A stretch of 64,000 nt of DNA from Humibacter albus DSM 18994 (GTDB lineage Bacteria > Actinomycetota > Actinomycetes > Actinomycetales > Microbacteriaceae): positions 186,001 to 250,000 of the forward strand of contig NZ_ATXT01000014.1 of NCBI RefSeq assembly GCF_000421825.1, in the 5' to 3' direction. Below are positions 43,688-52,600 of this stretch, one piece after another. The notes below the pieces were generated by a model. It had not been told where the DNA came from and did not search any database. It worked only from the letters and a program-made list of their open reading frames with translations. The translations under genes and the position numbers were made by a program. Each line of letters starts with the position of its first letter. The first letter of the stretch is position 1.

Positions 43688-43734
43688 CGGGTAGCATCCC
43701 GTAGCGGACCCCGTCTACAGCCAAGGAGACACCC

Positions 43735-45132
43735 ATGCCCCACTTCGATGTCGTCGTTCTCGGAGCCGGCCCCGGCGGATACGTCGCCGCGGTGCGCGCC
43801 GCACAGCTCGGTCTCCAGGTGGCGATCGTCGAGCAGCAGTACTGGGGCGGCGTGTGCCTCAACGTGGGCTGCGTTCCGGCGAAGACCCTGATCCGCAACG
43901 CCGAGGTGCTCGGCCTTGTCACCCGCGAGGGCGCCGAGTTCGGCATCTCCGGCGACATCCACGCGGACTACGGCGTGGGCTGGGACCGCAGTCGCAAGGT
44001 CGCCGATGCCCGGGCCAAGGGCGTCAACTTCCTGATGCGCAAGAACAAGATCACCCAGTTCGACGGTCGCGGATCCTTCACCGGACCGAAGTCGATGGAT
44101 GTCGCGCTCACCGCCGGCGGCACCGAGCAGCTCACCTTCGACAACGCGATCATCGCGACCGGCTCCACCGTGCGGCTGCTGCCGGGCGTCACGCTCAGCG
44201 ACAACGTCGTCACGTACAAGGAGCTCATCCTCTCGCGCGAGCTGCCGAAGTCGATCGCCATCGTGGGCGCGGGCGCCATCGGCCTCGAGTTCGCCTACAT
44301 CCTGGCCAACTACGGCGTCGAGGTCACGGTCATCGAGTTCCTGGACCGCGCGCTGCCGAATGAAGACGTGGACGTCTCGAAGGAGGTCACGAAGCACTTC
44401 AAGTCCCTCGGGGTACCCATCCTCACCTCCACGAAGGTGGAGTCGGTCGCCGACGACGGCAACCGCGTGACGGTCACCTACACCGGCGCCGACGGCGCAC
44501 AGGGCAGCGTCGTTGCCGACAAGGCGCTCATCTCGGTCGGGTTCGCGGCCAACGTCACCGGCTACGGCCTGGAGGCCACGGGCGTCGATCTCACCGAGCG
44601 CGGCGCGATCGCGATCGACGACTTCATGCGCACCAACGTGCCCGGCATCTACGCCATCGGCGACGTCACCGCCAAGCTGCAGCTCGCGCACGTCGCGGAG
44701 GCGCAGGCTGTGGTGGCGGCCGAGACGATCGGCGGCGCCGAGACGATGGCGCTCGGCGACTATCGCATGATGCCGCGGGCCACCTACATGCAGCCCCAAG
44801 TCGCCAGCTTCGGCCTCACCGAGCAGCAGGCCAGAGACGCGGGCTACGACGTGGAGGTCTCCACCTTCCCGATGCTCGCCAACGCGAAGGCTCACGCCCT
44901 CGGCGACGCCCGCGGCTTCGTCAAGCTGGTGGCCGACAAGAAGTACCACGAGCTGCTCGGCGGTCACCTGGTCGGGCTGGATGTCTCCGAGCTGCTTCCC
45001 GAGCTCACCCTCGCCCAGAAGTGGGACCTCGGCGCACTCGAGGTGGCGCGCAACGTGCATCCGCACCCCAGCCTCTCCGAGTCGATCCAGGATGCCGTCC
45101 ACGGCCTGGTCGGCCACATGATCAACATGTAG
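43735..45132 (+). CDS. lpdA: dihydrolipoyl dehydrogenase
   Basis: This FAD enzyme reoxidises dihydrolipoamide in pyruvate and 2-oxoglutarate dehydrogenase complexes and the glycine cleavage system. The 465-aa protein has the FAD motif LGAGPGGYVAA, the redox disulfide GGVCLNVGCVPAK (Cys41, Cys46), NAD motif IVGAGAIGLEFA and the catalytic His444/Glu449 pair in NVHPHPSLSESI. ATG 43735 has a strong AAGGAG 7 nt upstream. The other complex subunits are not in the window. Confidence 0.95.
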   Translation: MPHFDVVVLGAGPGGYVAAVRAAQLGLQVAIVEQQYWGGVCLNVGCVPAKTLIRNAEVLGLVTREGAEFGISGDIHADYGVGWDRSRKVADARAKGVNFLMRKNKITQFDGRGSFTGPKSMDVALTAGGTEQLTFDNAIIATGSTVRLLPGVTLSDNVVTYKELILSRELPKSIAIVGAGAIGLEFAYILANYGVEVTVIEFLDRALPNEDVDVSKEVTKHFKSLGVPILTSTKVESVADDGNRVTVTYTGADGAQGSVVADKALISVGFAANVTGYGLEATGVDLTERGAIAIDDFMRTNVPGIYAIGDVTAKLQLAHVAEAQAVVAAETIGGAETMALGDYRMMPRATYMQPQVASFGLTEQQARDAGYDVEVSTFPMLANAKAHALGDARGFVKLVADKKYHELLGGHLVGLDVSELLPELTLAQKWDLGALEVARNVHPHPSLSESIQDAVHGLVGHMINM

Positions 45133-45445
45133 CGACGGCGCTGAGCGGGCAAAGCGAGTTTTCGGCGCTGCCCCCTTGGAGAGCCGAGCTAGTCTTCCTA
45201 CCGCCCCCGGAGCGAGCTGAGCGAGTCGAAGGGCCTGGTAGACTGGGCTCTCGAACTTCGGCGAGGGATGCCGTGCGCGCGCCGGCGGTGCACCGCTTCG
45301 GCGGCTGATCGGTCTGGCAGGCGCGGGCATCCGTGATCGACGCGGCGGACCAGGCTCACGTCTGTCCTCACGCTGACATGCAGCACGAGTTGACAACGAA
45401 TCCCCTACACGTGGGCCGTGAGCCCACCGAAAGCGAGACATCACC
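45133..45445. other. 313-nt intergenic region before rplY
   Basis: No gene is supported. TAGACT (45239-45244) and TTGACA (45390-45395) are isolated promoter-like hexamers without partners. The segment at about 45207-45233 (GGAGCGAGCTGAGCGAGTCGAAGGGC-type, split here) resembles short GAGCGAGCTGAGCG/TCGAAGGG intergenic motifs that recur in related genomes. The rplY ribosome site (AAAGCGAG) closes the region. Confidence 0.5.
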
Positions 45446-46066
45446 ATGGCTGACGACAGGAACAAGGTCGTCGCGGAGGCCCGCGACTCCTTCGGCAAGG
45501 GCGCAGCGCGCAAGATCCGCGCCGCCGGCAAGATTCCGGCTGTGCTCTACGGTCACGGCACCGACCCGCAGCACCTCACTCTTCCGGCGCACCAGCTCGG
45601 GCTCATCCTGCGCAAGGCGAACGCGGTGCTCGACCTCGACATCGCCGGCACCTCGCAGCTCGCCCTGGTCAAGGACGTGCAGAAGGACCCGGTGCACCAG
45701 ATCATCGAGCACATCGACCTGATCATCGTGCGTCGAGGCGAGAAGGTGCAGGTCGAGATCCCCGTGCACATCGAGGGCGAGCCGTTCCCCGGCACCATCG
45801 TCGTGCAGGACCTCTCGACGGTCACCGTCGAGGCAGAGGCCACGCACATCCCGGAGCGTGTGGTCGTCGATGTCGACGGCCTCGAAGAGGGCACCCACAT
45901 CGCGGCCGCCGACCTGAAGCTGCCGAACGGCGTGGCGCTGGTGAGCGACGCCGAGGCGATCGTGATCGCGATCAGCCTTCCGGCGGCCCCGGCCTCCGAC
46001 GGGGCCGAGGGTGCCGAACAGGCTGCTGAGGCCGAGGCGGCCGAGACTCCCGAGTCCGCCGAGTAG
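45446..46066 (+). CDS. rplY: 50S ribosomal protein L25 / general stress protein Ctc
   Basis: A 206-aa L25 of the long CTC form: the N-terminal 5S-rRNA-binding domain (residues 1-95; RDSFGKGAARKIRAAGKIPAVLYG) plus the C-terminal TL5-like beta domain, ending in an acidic Ala/Glu tail. It binds 5S rRNA in the large subunit. It is followed after 6 nt by pth, the usual actinobacterial order, so the two form an operon. Confidence 0.94.
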   Translation: MADDRNKVVAEARDSFGKGAARKIRAAGKIPAVLYGHGTDPQHLTLPAHQLGLILRKANAVLDLDIAGTSQLALVKDVQKDPVHQIIEHIDLIIVRRGEKVQVEIPVHIEGEPFPGTIVVQDLSTVTVEAEATHIPERVVVDVDGLEEGTHIAAADLKLPNGVALVSDAEAIVIAISLPAAPASDGAEGAEQAAEAEAAETPESAE

Positions 46067-46072
46067 CGCCGT

Positions 46073-46657
46073 ATGGCGGAACAGCCCTGGCTCATCGTCG
46101 GCCTCGGCAACCCGGGCGCGCAGTACGAGCGCACCCGCCACAACATCGGCCAGCTGGTGGTCGATGAACTGGCGCGCCGGGCATCTGCCACGTTCAAGTC
46201 GCACAAGACCAACGCGAGGGTCGCCGAGGGACGGATCGTCCCGGGCGGCCCTCGCCTGGTCTTGGCCAAGCCGAACACCTACATGAACACCTCGGGTGGT
46301 CCCGTGTCGCAGTTGGTGCGGTTCTACTCGGTCCAGCCGGATCGGCTGATCGTGGTGCACGACGAGCTGGACATTCCGTTCGACACGATCAAACTCAAGA
46401 CCGGCGGCGGGCACGGAGGCCACAACGGCGTGCGCGACATCGCCAGCGCGCTGCGCACCCCCGAGTTCACGCGGGTGCGCGTCGGCGTCGGTCGGCCGCC
46501 GGGACGCACCGACGCCGCCGACCACGTGCTCAGCCCCTTCACGAGCGCCCAGCGCGACGCCCTCCCCGTGCTGGTCTCGGATGCCGCGGACGCCGTCGAG
46601 CTCGTCACCACCGACGGCCTACTCACAGCTCAGCAGAAGTATCACGGGCGCTCGTAG
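46073..46657 (+). CDS. pth: peptidyl-tRNA hydrolase
   Basis: Pth releases tRNA from stalled peptidyl-tRNA. The 194-aa protein has the family signature from the start: VGLGNPGAQYERTRHNIG with Asn13 and catalytic His23, PNTYMNTSG, VVHDELDIPF with the catalytic Asp, and GGGHGGHNGVRDI. It is co-transcribed with rplY. Confidence 0.95.
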   Translation: MAEQPWLIVGLGNPGAQYERTRHNIGQLVVDELARRASATFKSHKTNARVAEGRIVPGGPRLVLAKPNTYMNTSGGPVSQLVRFYSVQPDRLIVVHDELDIPFDTIKLKTGGGHGGHNGVRDIASALRTPEFTRVRVGVGRPPGRTDAADHVLSPFTSAQRDALPVLVSDAADAVELVTTDGLLTAQQKYHGRS

Positions 46658-46691
46658 TAGTAGCGGGACCGCCTCGGCGCTCACCGTTCGA

Positions 46692-46697
46692 TAGCCT
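46692..46697 (+). promoter_or_regulatory. -10 element (TAGCCT) of a leaderless promoter
   Basis: TAGCCT followed by 6 nt and the ATG at 46704 of the first hydrolase. Confidence 0.4.
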
Positions 46698-46703
46698 GCA
46701 GGA

Positions 46704-47405
46704 ATGCAGCTTTTCACACGGGAATGGGGCGAGGGCGAGCGCATCGCGGTGCTCATCCACGGCATCTTCTCGAGCTCCCAGAACTGGCGGAGCCTCGGTC
46801 CCGTGCTCGCCGACAAGGGCTATCGAGTCATCGCGGTCGACCTACCGGGTCACGGGCAGAGCCCGCGCGCCCAGAACTATTCGATCGATCTGCTGGCCGA
46901 CAGCGTGTTGCAGAGCGTGCCCGGGCGTCCGGAACTGGCCATCGGCCATTCGCTCGGCGGGCTGACGCTCTCCGCCGCCGTCGACCGGCTGCAGCCTCAG
47001 CGTGCCGTCTACGTCGACCCGGCGTTCACAGCGCCCCAGATGTCGTGGTGGCAGCGGATGTTCGTGCCCCTGGTCATGCGCCGGCTGCTGTCGTTCGACG
47101 CTGCGGCGATCGCGAAGCACAACCCGCGCTGGTCTCACGAGGATGTGGCCACGGAGGCCGAGGACTTCGCACACTTCGACCGCAAAGCGCTGCGCTTCTT
47201 GAAGGGAGCGGAGATGGCGGCGCCGAACGCGCTGGCCGTACCGTCGCTGCTCGTGCTCGCCGACGGCTCGCAGCTGGTCGGTGCGGAGCTCGCAGAGCGA
47301 CTGCGCGGCCTCGGCTTCGAGGTGCGGGTGGTGGCAGGCGCGGGCCACACCGTGAACCGAGACGACTTCGACGGGTTCCTGAAAGCCCTCGGCGGGTGGA
47401 TCTGA
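46704..47405 (+). CDS. alpha/beta hydrolase (paralogue A)
   Basis: A 233-aa alpha/beta hydrolase: oxyanion-hole HGIFSSS, nucleophile elbow GHSLGG, an acid in VLADGS and catalytic His in GAGHTV. It and the gene at 47578 share sequence along their whole length (xLFTREWGxGER at the N terminus, DDFDGFLxALGGW at the C terminus), so they arose by tandem duplication. The ester or peptide substrate is unknown. Confidence 0.87.
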   Translation: MQLFTREWGEGERIAVLIHGIFSSSQNWRSLGPVLADKGYRVIAVDLPGHGQSPRAQNYSIDLLADSVLQSVPGRPELAIGHSLGGLTLSAAVDRLQPQRAVYVDPAFTAPQMSWWQRMFVPLVMRRLLSFDAAAIAKHNPRWSHEDVATEAEDFAHFDRKALRFLKGAEMAAPNALAVPSLLVLADGSQLVGAELAERLRGLGFEVRVVAGAGHTVNRDDFDGFLKALGGWI

Positions 47406-47538
47406 GGCGCTGTTCCGGCGCGGTCGCACCGCGTAGGGCGCTGACCGAGCCGAATCCGGGCGCGGGGCGCGGCATCCTCAGGATCTGCTCGCAGCCGGGC
47501 ACCCTGCGCTCTGGCGGGTCGCGCCCATCAGCGCGACG

Positions 47539-47544
47539 TACCTT
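47539..47544 (+). promoter_or_regulatory. -10 element (TACCTT) before the minigene
   Basis: TACCTT is 7 nt before the ATG at 47552, which is the first of two ATGs given by a 19-bp repeat. The transcript would start at this ATG and not at that of the hydrolase. Confidence 0.4.
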
Positions 47545-47551
47545 CTTCGTC

Positions 47552-47581
47552 ATGAAGCTGTTCACGCGCTGGTCGTCATGA
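47552..47581 (+). CDS. 9-residue minigene overlapping the hydrolase start
   Basis: A 19-bp direct repeat (47547-47565 and 47573-47591, offset 26) duplicates the start of hydrolase B out of frame. The upstream copy reads MKLFTRWSS and stops at TGA 47579-47581, overlapping the true ATG at 47578 as ATGA. It could be a leaderless upstream reading frame coupled to the hydrolase, or simply a scar. Confidence 0.4.
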   Translation: MKLFTRWSS

Positions 47582-48288
47582 AGCTGTTCACACGCGAGTG
47601 GGGCAGCGGAGAACGAGTCGCCGTTCTCGTGCACGGTCTCTTCAGCAGCTCACGCACCTGGCATCGGTTCGGGCCGGAGCTCGCGGATCGCGGCTACCGT
47701 GTCGTCGCCGTTGATCTCGCCGGTCACGGAGCGAGTCCCCGCTCGCCGTGGTACTCGCTCGCGGGACTCGTGCGCAACATCACCGACAGCGTTCCCCTCA
47801 GACCCGAGCTCGCCATCGGGCACTCGCTGGGCGGACTCGCGCTGTCCCGGCTCGTGCGCCGGCTGCAGCCCGAGCGCGCGGTCTACATCGATCCCGCGTT
47901 CCTCGGCAGTCGGCTGCCCTGGTGGCAGCGAGCGGGTGCTCCGGTGCTGTTCCACGCACTGTTGAATCGTGGCGAGAGGGCGATCGCCCGCAGCAACCCG
48001 CGCTGGCAGCGCGACGACGTGCGGATCGAAGCCACGGACTACGCGGCCTTCGACCGGCGCTTCTTCCGCAGGTTCGGCGACGGCCGGGCGATGCCGTTGA
48101 TGCCGCCCGAACGTATGAGCGTGCCGTCGATGATGATGCTGGCCGACCGCTCACGGCTGGTCAGCTCCGCGGTCGCCGACCGGATGCGCATGCTCGGCTT
48201 CGAGGTGCGCGTCGTGCCGGGCGCGGGGCATACGGTGCACCGCGACGACTTCGACGGCTTCCTGCGAGCGCTGGGCGGGTGGGCATAG
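47578..48288 (+). CDS. alpha/beta hydrolase (paralogue B)
   Basis: A 236-aa alpha/beta hydrolase, paralogue of the gene at 46704: HGLFSSS, GHSLGG, MLADRS and GAGHTV supply the oxyanion hole and triad. The middle cap region differs most between the two, so their substrates probably differ. No ribosome site precedes the ATG; it overlaps the stop of the 9-codon minigene. It converges with the small gene at 48298. Confidence 0.87.
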   Translation: MKLFTREWGSGERVAVLVHGLFSSSRTWHRFGPELADRGYRVVAVDLAGHGASPRSPWYSLAGLVRNITDSVPLRPELAIGHSLGGLALSRLVRRLQPERAVYIDPAFLGSRLPWWQRAGAPVLFHALLNRGERAIARSNPRWQRDDVRIEATDYAAFDRRFFRRFGDGRAMPLMPPERMSVPSMMMLADRSRLVSSAVADRMRMLGFEVRVVPGAGHTVHRDDFDGFLRALGGWA

Positions 48289-48297
48289 GCAGCGGGC

Positions 48298-48558
48298 TCA
48301 GCGCCCGTGCGCAGCCAGGATCTGATCGAGGTCGAGACTGCCGAGCAGCTGCCTCCAGTCCAGGTCGCGCGCGACCTGCTCGACGTCCTTCTCGGCGAAC
48401 ACCCTTCCGTTGCGCTGCACGGTGACGCCCTCCGGAATGATGGCGTTCAACTCGGCGAGCACGGCGTCGTTCACCGCCTCGGTATTGAAATCGGCACCGT
48501 ACCTGGCGTACACGTCGGCGGGAACCATGTATTCGATGGTCGTGATCTCGGTGGCCAT
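48298..48558 (-). CDS. small uncharacterised protein
   Basis: An 86-aa soluble, acidic protein beginning MATEITTIEYMVPADVYARYG. I do not recognise a family. No membrane segment or metal motif is present. ATG 48558 is 6 nt after minus-strand TAGGCT, so it has a plausible leaderless promoter, which supports its reality. Confidence 0.65.
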   Translation of the reverse strand: MATEITTIEYMVPADVYARYGADFNTEAVNDAVLAELNAIIPEGVTVQRNGRVFAEKDVEQVARDLDWRQLLGSLDLDQILAAHGR

Positions 48559-48564
48559 GTCGCG

Positions 48565-48570
48565 AGCCTA
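48565..48570 (-). promoter_or_regulatory. -10 element (TAGGCT) of a leaderless promoter
   Basis: Minus-strand TAGGCT followed by 6 nt and ATG 48558. Confidence 0.4.
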
Positions 48571-48669
48571 GCTGCGCGACCCCGCGTCGACCTCGCAGTG
48601 TCTCCCCGGTCCCGGCTGATCGGCCGTGACGGCGAGCACTTCGGTCTCGTGCGGGGAGCGTCGCGACCG

Positions 48670-48785
48670 CGAGCCACCCCTCTAACGCCGAGCCACCCCC
48701 TTGTTCGCGTCGACAACGGGGTGGCTCGACAACAAAGGGGTGGCCCGACGGCGAAGGGGTGGCCCGACAATAAGGGGGCGGCTCG
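48670..48785. repeat. dispersed palindromic intergenic element, copy 1
   Basis: Two copies of CGAGCCACCCC (48670, 48690) are followed by four inverted copies, GGGGTGGCTCG or GGGGTGGCCCG, at 48718, 48737, 48756 and 48774, the last degenerate, linked by ACAACAA-like spacers. The arms can pair into alternative hairpins. A second copy lies at 55409-55486. Confidence 0.8.
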
Positions 48786-48854
48786 CAGGAGTGCCGCGGC
48801 GGGGACGTCCGCAGGGCTCGCCGAGTACGTGCGGACTACGCGTCCTCGTGCGGA

Positions 48855-49427
48855 CTACGCGTCCTGCTGCAGTGCCGCCTGCACCTCGATCGTGATCGTC
48901 ACGTCGTCGCCGAGAAGCATGCCGCCGGTCTCGAGCGCCGCGTTCCAGGTGAGACCGAAGTCCTCGCGCTTGACGACCGCCTTCGCGCTCGCGCCGGCCT
49001 TGTAGTTGCCGTAGGCATCCGGACCGAAGCCGCCGAAGTCGAACTCGAACGTCACCGGCTTCGTGATGCCCTTGATGGTGAGGTCGCCGTCGACGAGGAA
49101 GTCCCCCTTCTCGACGCGCACGCCCGTGGAGACGAAGTCGATGCTCGGGTGCGTCTCGGCCTCGAAGAAGTCGCCCGTGCGCAGGTGGCCATCGCGGTTC
49201 GGCTCGCCGGTGCTGATGGATGCCACCTCGGCGTGGGCCTCGACACGCGCCTCGAGCGGGTTGGCCGGCGTGACGAACGTGGCCTCGAACCGCTCGAACT
49301 TGCCCTTGACCTTGCTGATCATCAGGTGGCGGATGCTGAAGCCGACCTCGCTGTGCGCGGGGTCGATGTTCCAGGTGCCCTCACGGTAACCGGGGATCTC
49401 GAGCGTGGTCGTGGCGGTGTCGGTCAT
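48855..49427 (-). CDS. YceI family protein
   Basis: A 190-aa YceI-like lipocalin-fold protein: GTWNIDPAHSEVGFSIRHLMISKVKGKF, AEVASISTGEPNRDGHLRTGDFFEAETHPSIDF and KAVVKREDFGLTWN are family landmarks. Members bind polyisoprenoid or similar lipids. No signal peptide is present, so it should be cytoplasmic. ATG 49427 has GAGGAGAA upstream. It stands alone in direction. Confidence 0.92.
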   Translation of the reverse strand: MTDTATTTLEIPGYREGTWNIDPAHSEVGFSIRHLMISKVKGKFERFEATFVTPANPLEARVEAHAEVASISTGEPNRDGHLRTGDFFEAETHPSIDFVSTGVRVEKGDFLVDGDLTIKGITKPVTFEFDFGGFGPDAYGNYKAGASAKAVVKREDFGLTWNAALETGGMLLGDDVTITIEVQAALQQDA

Positions 49428-49644
49428 GGTTCTCCTCGTACGAACGAATGAAAGGAAAGAATGCGCGGGCCGCACCCGCACACGTATGCAAACGCATGCG
49501 GTGAGGCGCTATTCCCATCGACTCTGACTTTTCGCTCAGGCAAGCGCTGCGCGAGGACGCCGGTGAGGGCGAGGGCGAGGCCCGATGGCGCCAGTGCTGG
49601 ACGGGGCGGGCCATCCTCGGGCTTCGGGTGTCGGCGCACGCACC

Positions 49645-49650
49645 TACACT
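49645..49650 (+). promoter_or_regulatory. -10 element (TACACT) of the leaderless mfd promoter
   Basis: TACACT followed by 7 nt and the GTG at 49658. It selects this start among several in-frame codons. Confidence 0.5.
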
Positions 49651-49657
49651 TGATTCA

Positions 49658-52600
49658 GTGATCCTCGAGGGCTTGACCGGGGCGCTTTCGCGCGCCCAGA
49701 CCTTTGCCGACGCCCTCGCCTACGCGAATCGCGACGCTGACTTCTCGGTGACCACCGGTCTGCGCGTCCCTCTTGCGGCGGCGCTGCTCGGCACCCGACC
49801 GGCGGCGAAGCAGGCGATGCTCGTCGTGACAGCGACCGGCCGTGAATCCGAGTCGTTGCGCGCCGCGCTCGGCTCGATCGACCCGACGGCGGAGGTGGTC
49901 GAGTTTCCCGCATGGGAGACGCTGCCGCACGAACGCCTGAGCCCGAGCCCCGAGATCGTCGGAAAGCGGCTCGCCGCACTCCGCAGGCTCGGCGCCTGGC
50001 AGGCGGCACAGAAGGACGGGCATCCGCTCATCGTCGTCGCCTCGGTGCGCGCCGCGCTGCAGCCGCTGGCCGCGGGCCTCGACCGGCTGGAGCCGATCGT
50101 GCTCGCCGAGGGCAGCCGGGGGCACGATCTCACGGGCATCGCCGAACGGCTCGTCGACCTCGCATACGCCCGCGTCGACATGGTCACGCGTCGCGGCGAG
50201 TTCGCGGTGCGCGGCGGCATCCTCGACGTGTTCCCGCCCACGGCCGAGCACCCGGTTCGCGTGGACTTCTTCGGTGACGAGGTGGAGCAGATCCGCGCGT
50301 TCTCGGTGGCCGACCAGCGATCTCTTCCGCACGACGTGCCCCGGGTCGAGTTGGCGCCTGCACGCGAGCTTCTGCTGACGGATGCCGTGCGCCAGCGTGC
50401 GGCAGAGATGGCGCACGAGTTCCCGGGACTGCAGCAGATCCTCACCAAGGTGGCCGAGGGCATCCCGGTGGAGGGGATGGAGTCGCTGGCCCCCGCGCTC
50501 GTCGACCGGCTCGTTCCCCTCACCGACTACCTGCCCGACGGCGCGGCGATCGCCGTGATGGCACCCGAGCGGGTCGCTGCCCGCGCCGTGAGTCTCGCCG
50601 AGACGAATCGCGAGTTCCTCGAGGCCGCCTGGAGCGCGGCGACGGTGGGCGCCGCGGCGCCGATCGACCTGGCCTCCGGCGATTTCCTCTCGCTGCGCCA
50701 GCTGCGCGACGCTGCCCAGCTCTCCCGGCCGGGCGCGCCCGCACCCGATCATCCGTGGTGGACTTTCTCCGGTTTCGACACAGGGGGCGCCGAGCCCGTA
50801 GCGTCGCTCGCGGAGCAGTCGGTCGCCGACCTCGTGGAGTCCGCCGGTGACTACGTGCGTGTGAACGCCGACGCGGTGCCGAGCTTCTCCGGCAACGTGG
50901 ACGGCGCGGTCGATCACGTGGCACAGCGCGTTGCCGACGGATGGCGGGTGGCGATCGTGGCCGCGGGCGTCGGTCTCGTGGAGCGCGCGGTGCAGGTGCT
51001 CTCCGACCGCGGGATCGCGGCCCGTCAGGTGGAGGACTACCCGCAGGATGCCGAGACGGGCGTCGCCTACGTGCTGCCGGCATCCGTCGAGCAGGGTTTC
51101 GAGCTGTCCGAGGCGAAGCTCGCGCTGATCGGAGAGTCCGAGTTCTACGGGCGCACCATCGGCTACGACTCTCGTCAGGTGAAGAAGCTCGGCGTGCGCC
51201 GCAAGAACGTGGTGGACCCGCTGCAGCTCAAGCCCGGCGACTTCGTCGTGCACGAGACGCACGGCATCGGCAAGTTCGTCGAACTGGTGCAGCGCGAAGT
51301 CTCCTCGGGTGGCCGCAAAAGTCCGACAGGATCAGCACGGCGCGCCGTGAAGTCCACGCGCGAGTATCTGGTGCTGGAGTACGCGCCGTCGAAGCGCGGC
51401 TATCCGGGCGACAAGCTCTACGTGCCCACCGACCAGCTCGACCTGCTCACCCGTTACGTCGGGGGAGAAGCACCGCAGCTGTCGAAGATGGGCGGCAGCG
51501 ACTGGGCTCAGGCGAAGGGGCGCGCGCGCAAGGCGGTGCGCGACATCGCCGTCGAACTCGTGAAGCTGTACTCGGCGCGGATGGCGTCGAAGGGACACGC
51601 GTTCGGGCCCGACACGCCGTGGCAGCGCGAGCTGGAGGAGGCCTTCCCTTTCGTCGAGACGCCCGACCAGCTGCAGACCATCGACGAGGTCAAGGCCGAC
51701 ATGGAGCGGGCCATCCCGATGGACCGGCTGATCTCGGGCGACGTCGGATTCGGCAAGACGGAGATCGCGGTGCGCGCCGCGTTCAAAGCGGTGCAGGACG
51801 GCAAGCAGGTGCTTCTTCTCGTGCCGACCACGCTGCTGGTGCGGCAGCACTTCGAGACGTTCCAGGAGCGCTTCGCCGGGTTCCCCGTTCACCTGCGACA
51901 GCTGAGCCGGTTCCAGACCGACCGCGAGGCCAAGGAGGTCATGGACGGACTCGCCGACGGCACCGTCGATGTGGTCATCGGCACCCACCGGCTGCTCTCG
52001 AAGAACCTGAAGCTGAAAGACCTCGGCCTCGTGATCATCGATGAGGAGCAGCGGTTCGGCGTCGAGCACAAGGACGCGCTCAAGAAGCTGAAGACGAACG
52101 TCGACGTGCTCGCGATGAGCGCCACCCCGATTCCGCGCACACTCGAGATGGCGGTCACCGGCATCCGGGAGATGTCGACGCTGGCGACGCCGCCGGAGGA
52201 CAGGCATCCGATCCTCACGTTCGTGGGGCCGCACTCGGACAAGCAGGTCGCCGCCGCCGTGCGACGCGAGCTGCTGCGCGAAGGACAGGTCTTCTTCGTG
52301 CACAACCGGGTGTCGAGCATCCAGCGCACCGCCGCACAACTGGCCGAGCTCGTTCCGGAGGCGCGCATCGCGGTCGCGCACGGCCAGATGAACGAACACG
52401 CGCTGGAGCAGGTGGTCGTCGACTTCTGGGAGCGCAGGTTCGACGTTCTGGTGTGCACGACGATCATCGAGACCGGGCTCGACATCGCGAACGCGAACAC
52501 GATCATCATCGACCGTGCCGACAAGTACGGGCTCTCGCAGCTGCACCAGCTCCGCGGCCGGGTGGGCCGGGGGCGGGAACGCGCCTACGCGTACTTCCTC

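Noticed and set aside
45390-45395. TTGACA as -35 of an rplY promoter
   Set aside because: No -10 hexamer occurs at 16-18 nt downstream.
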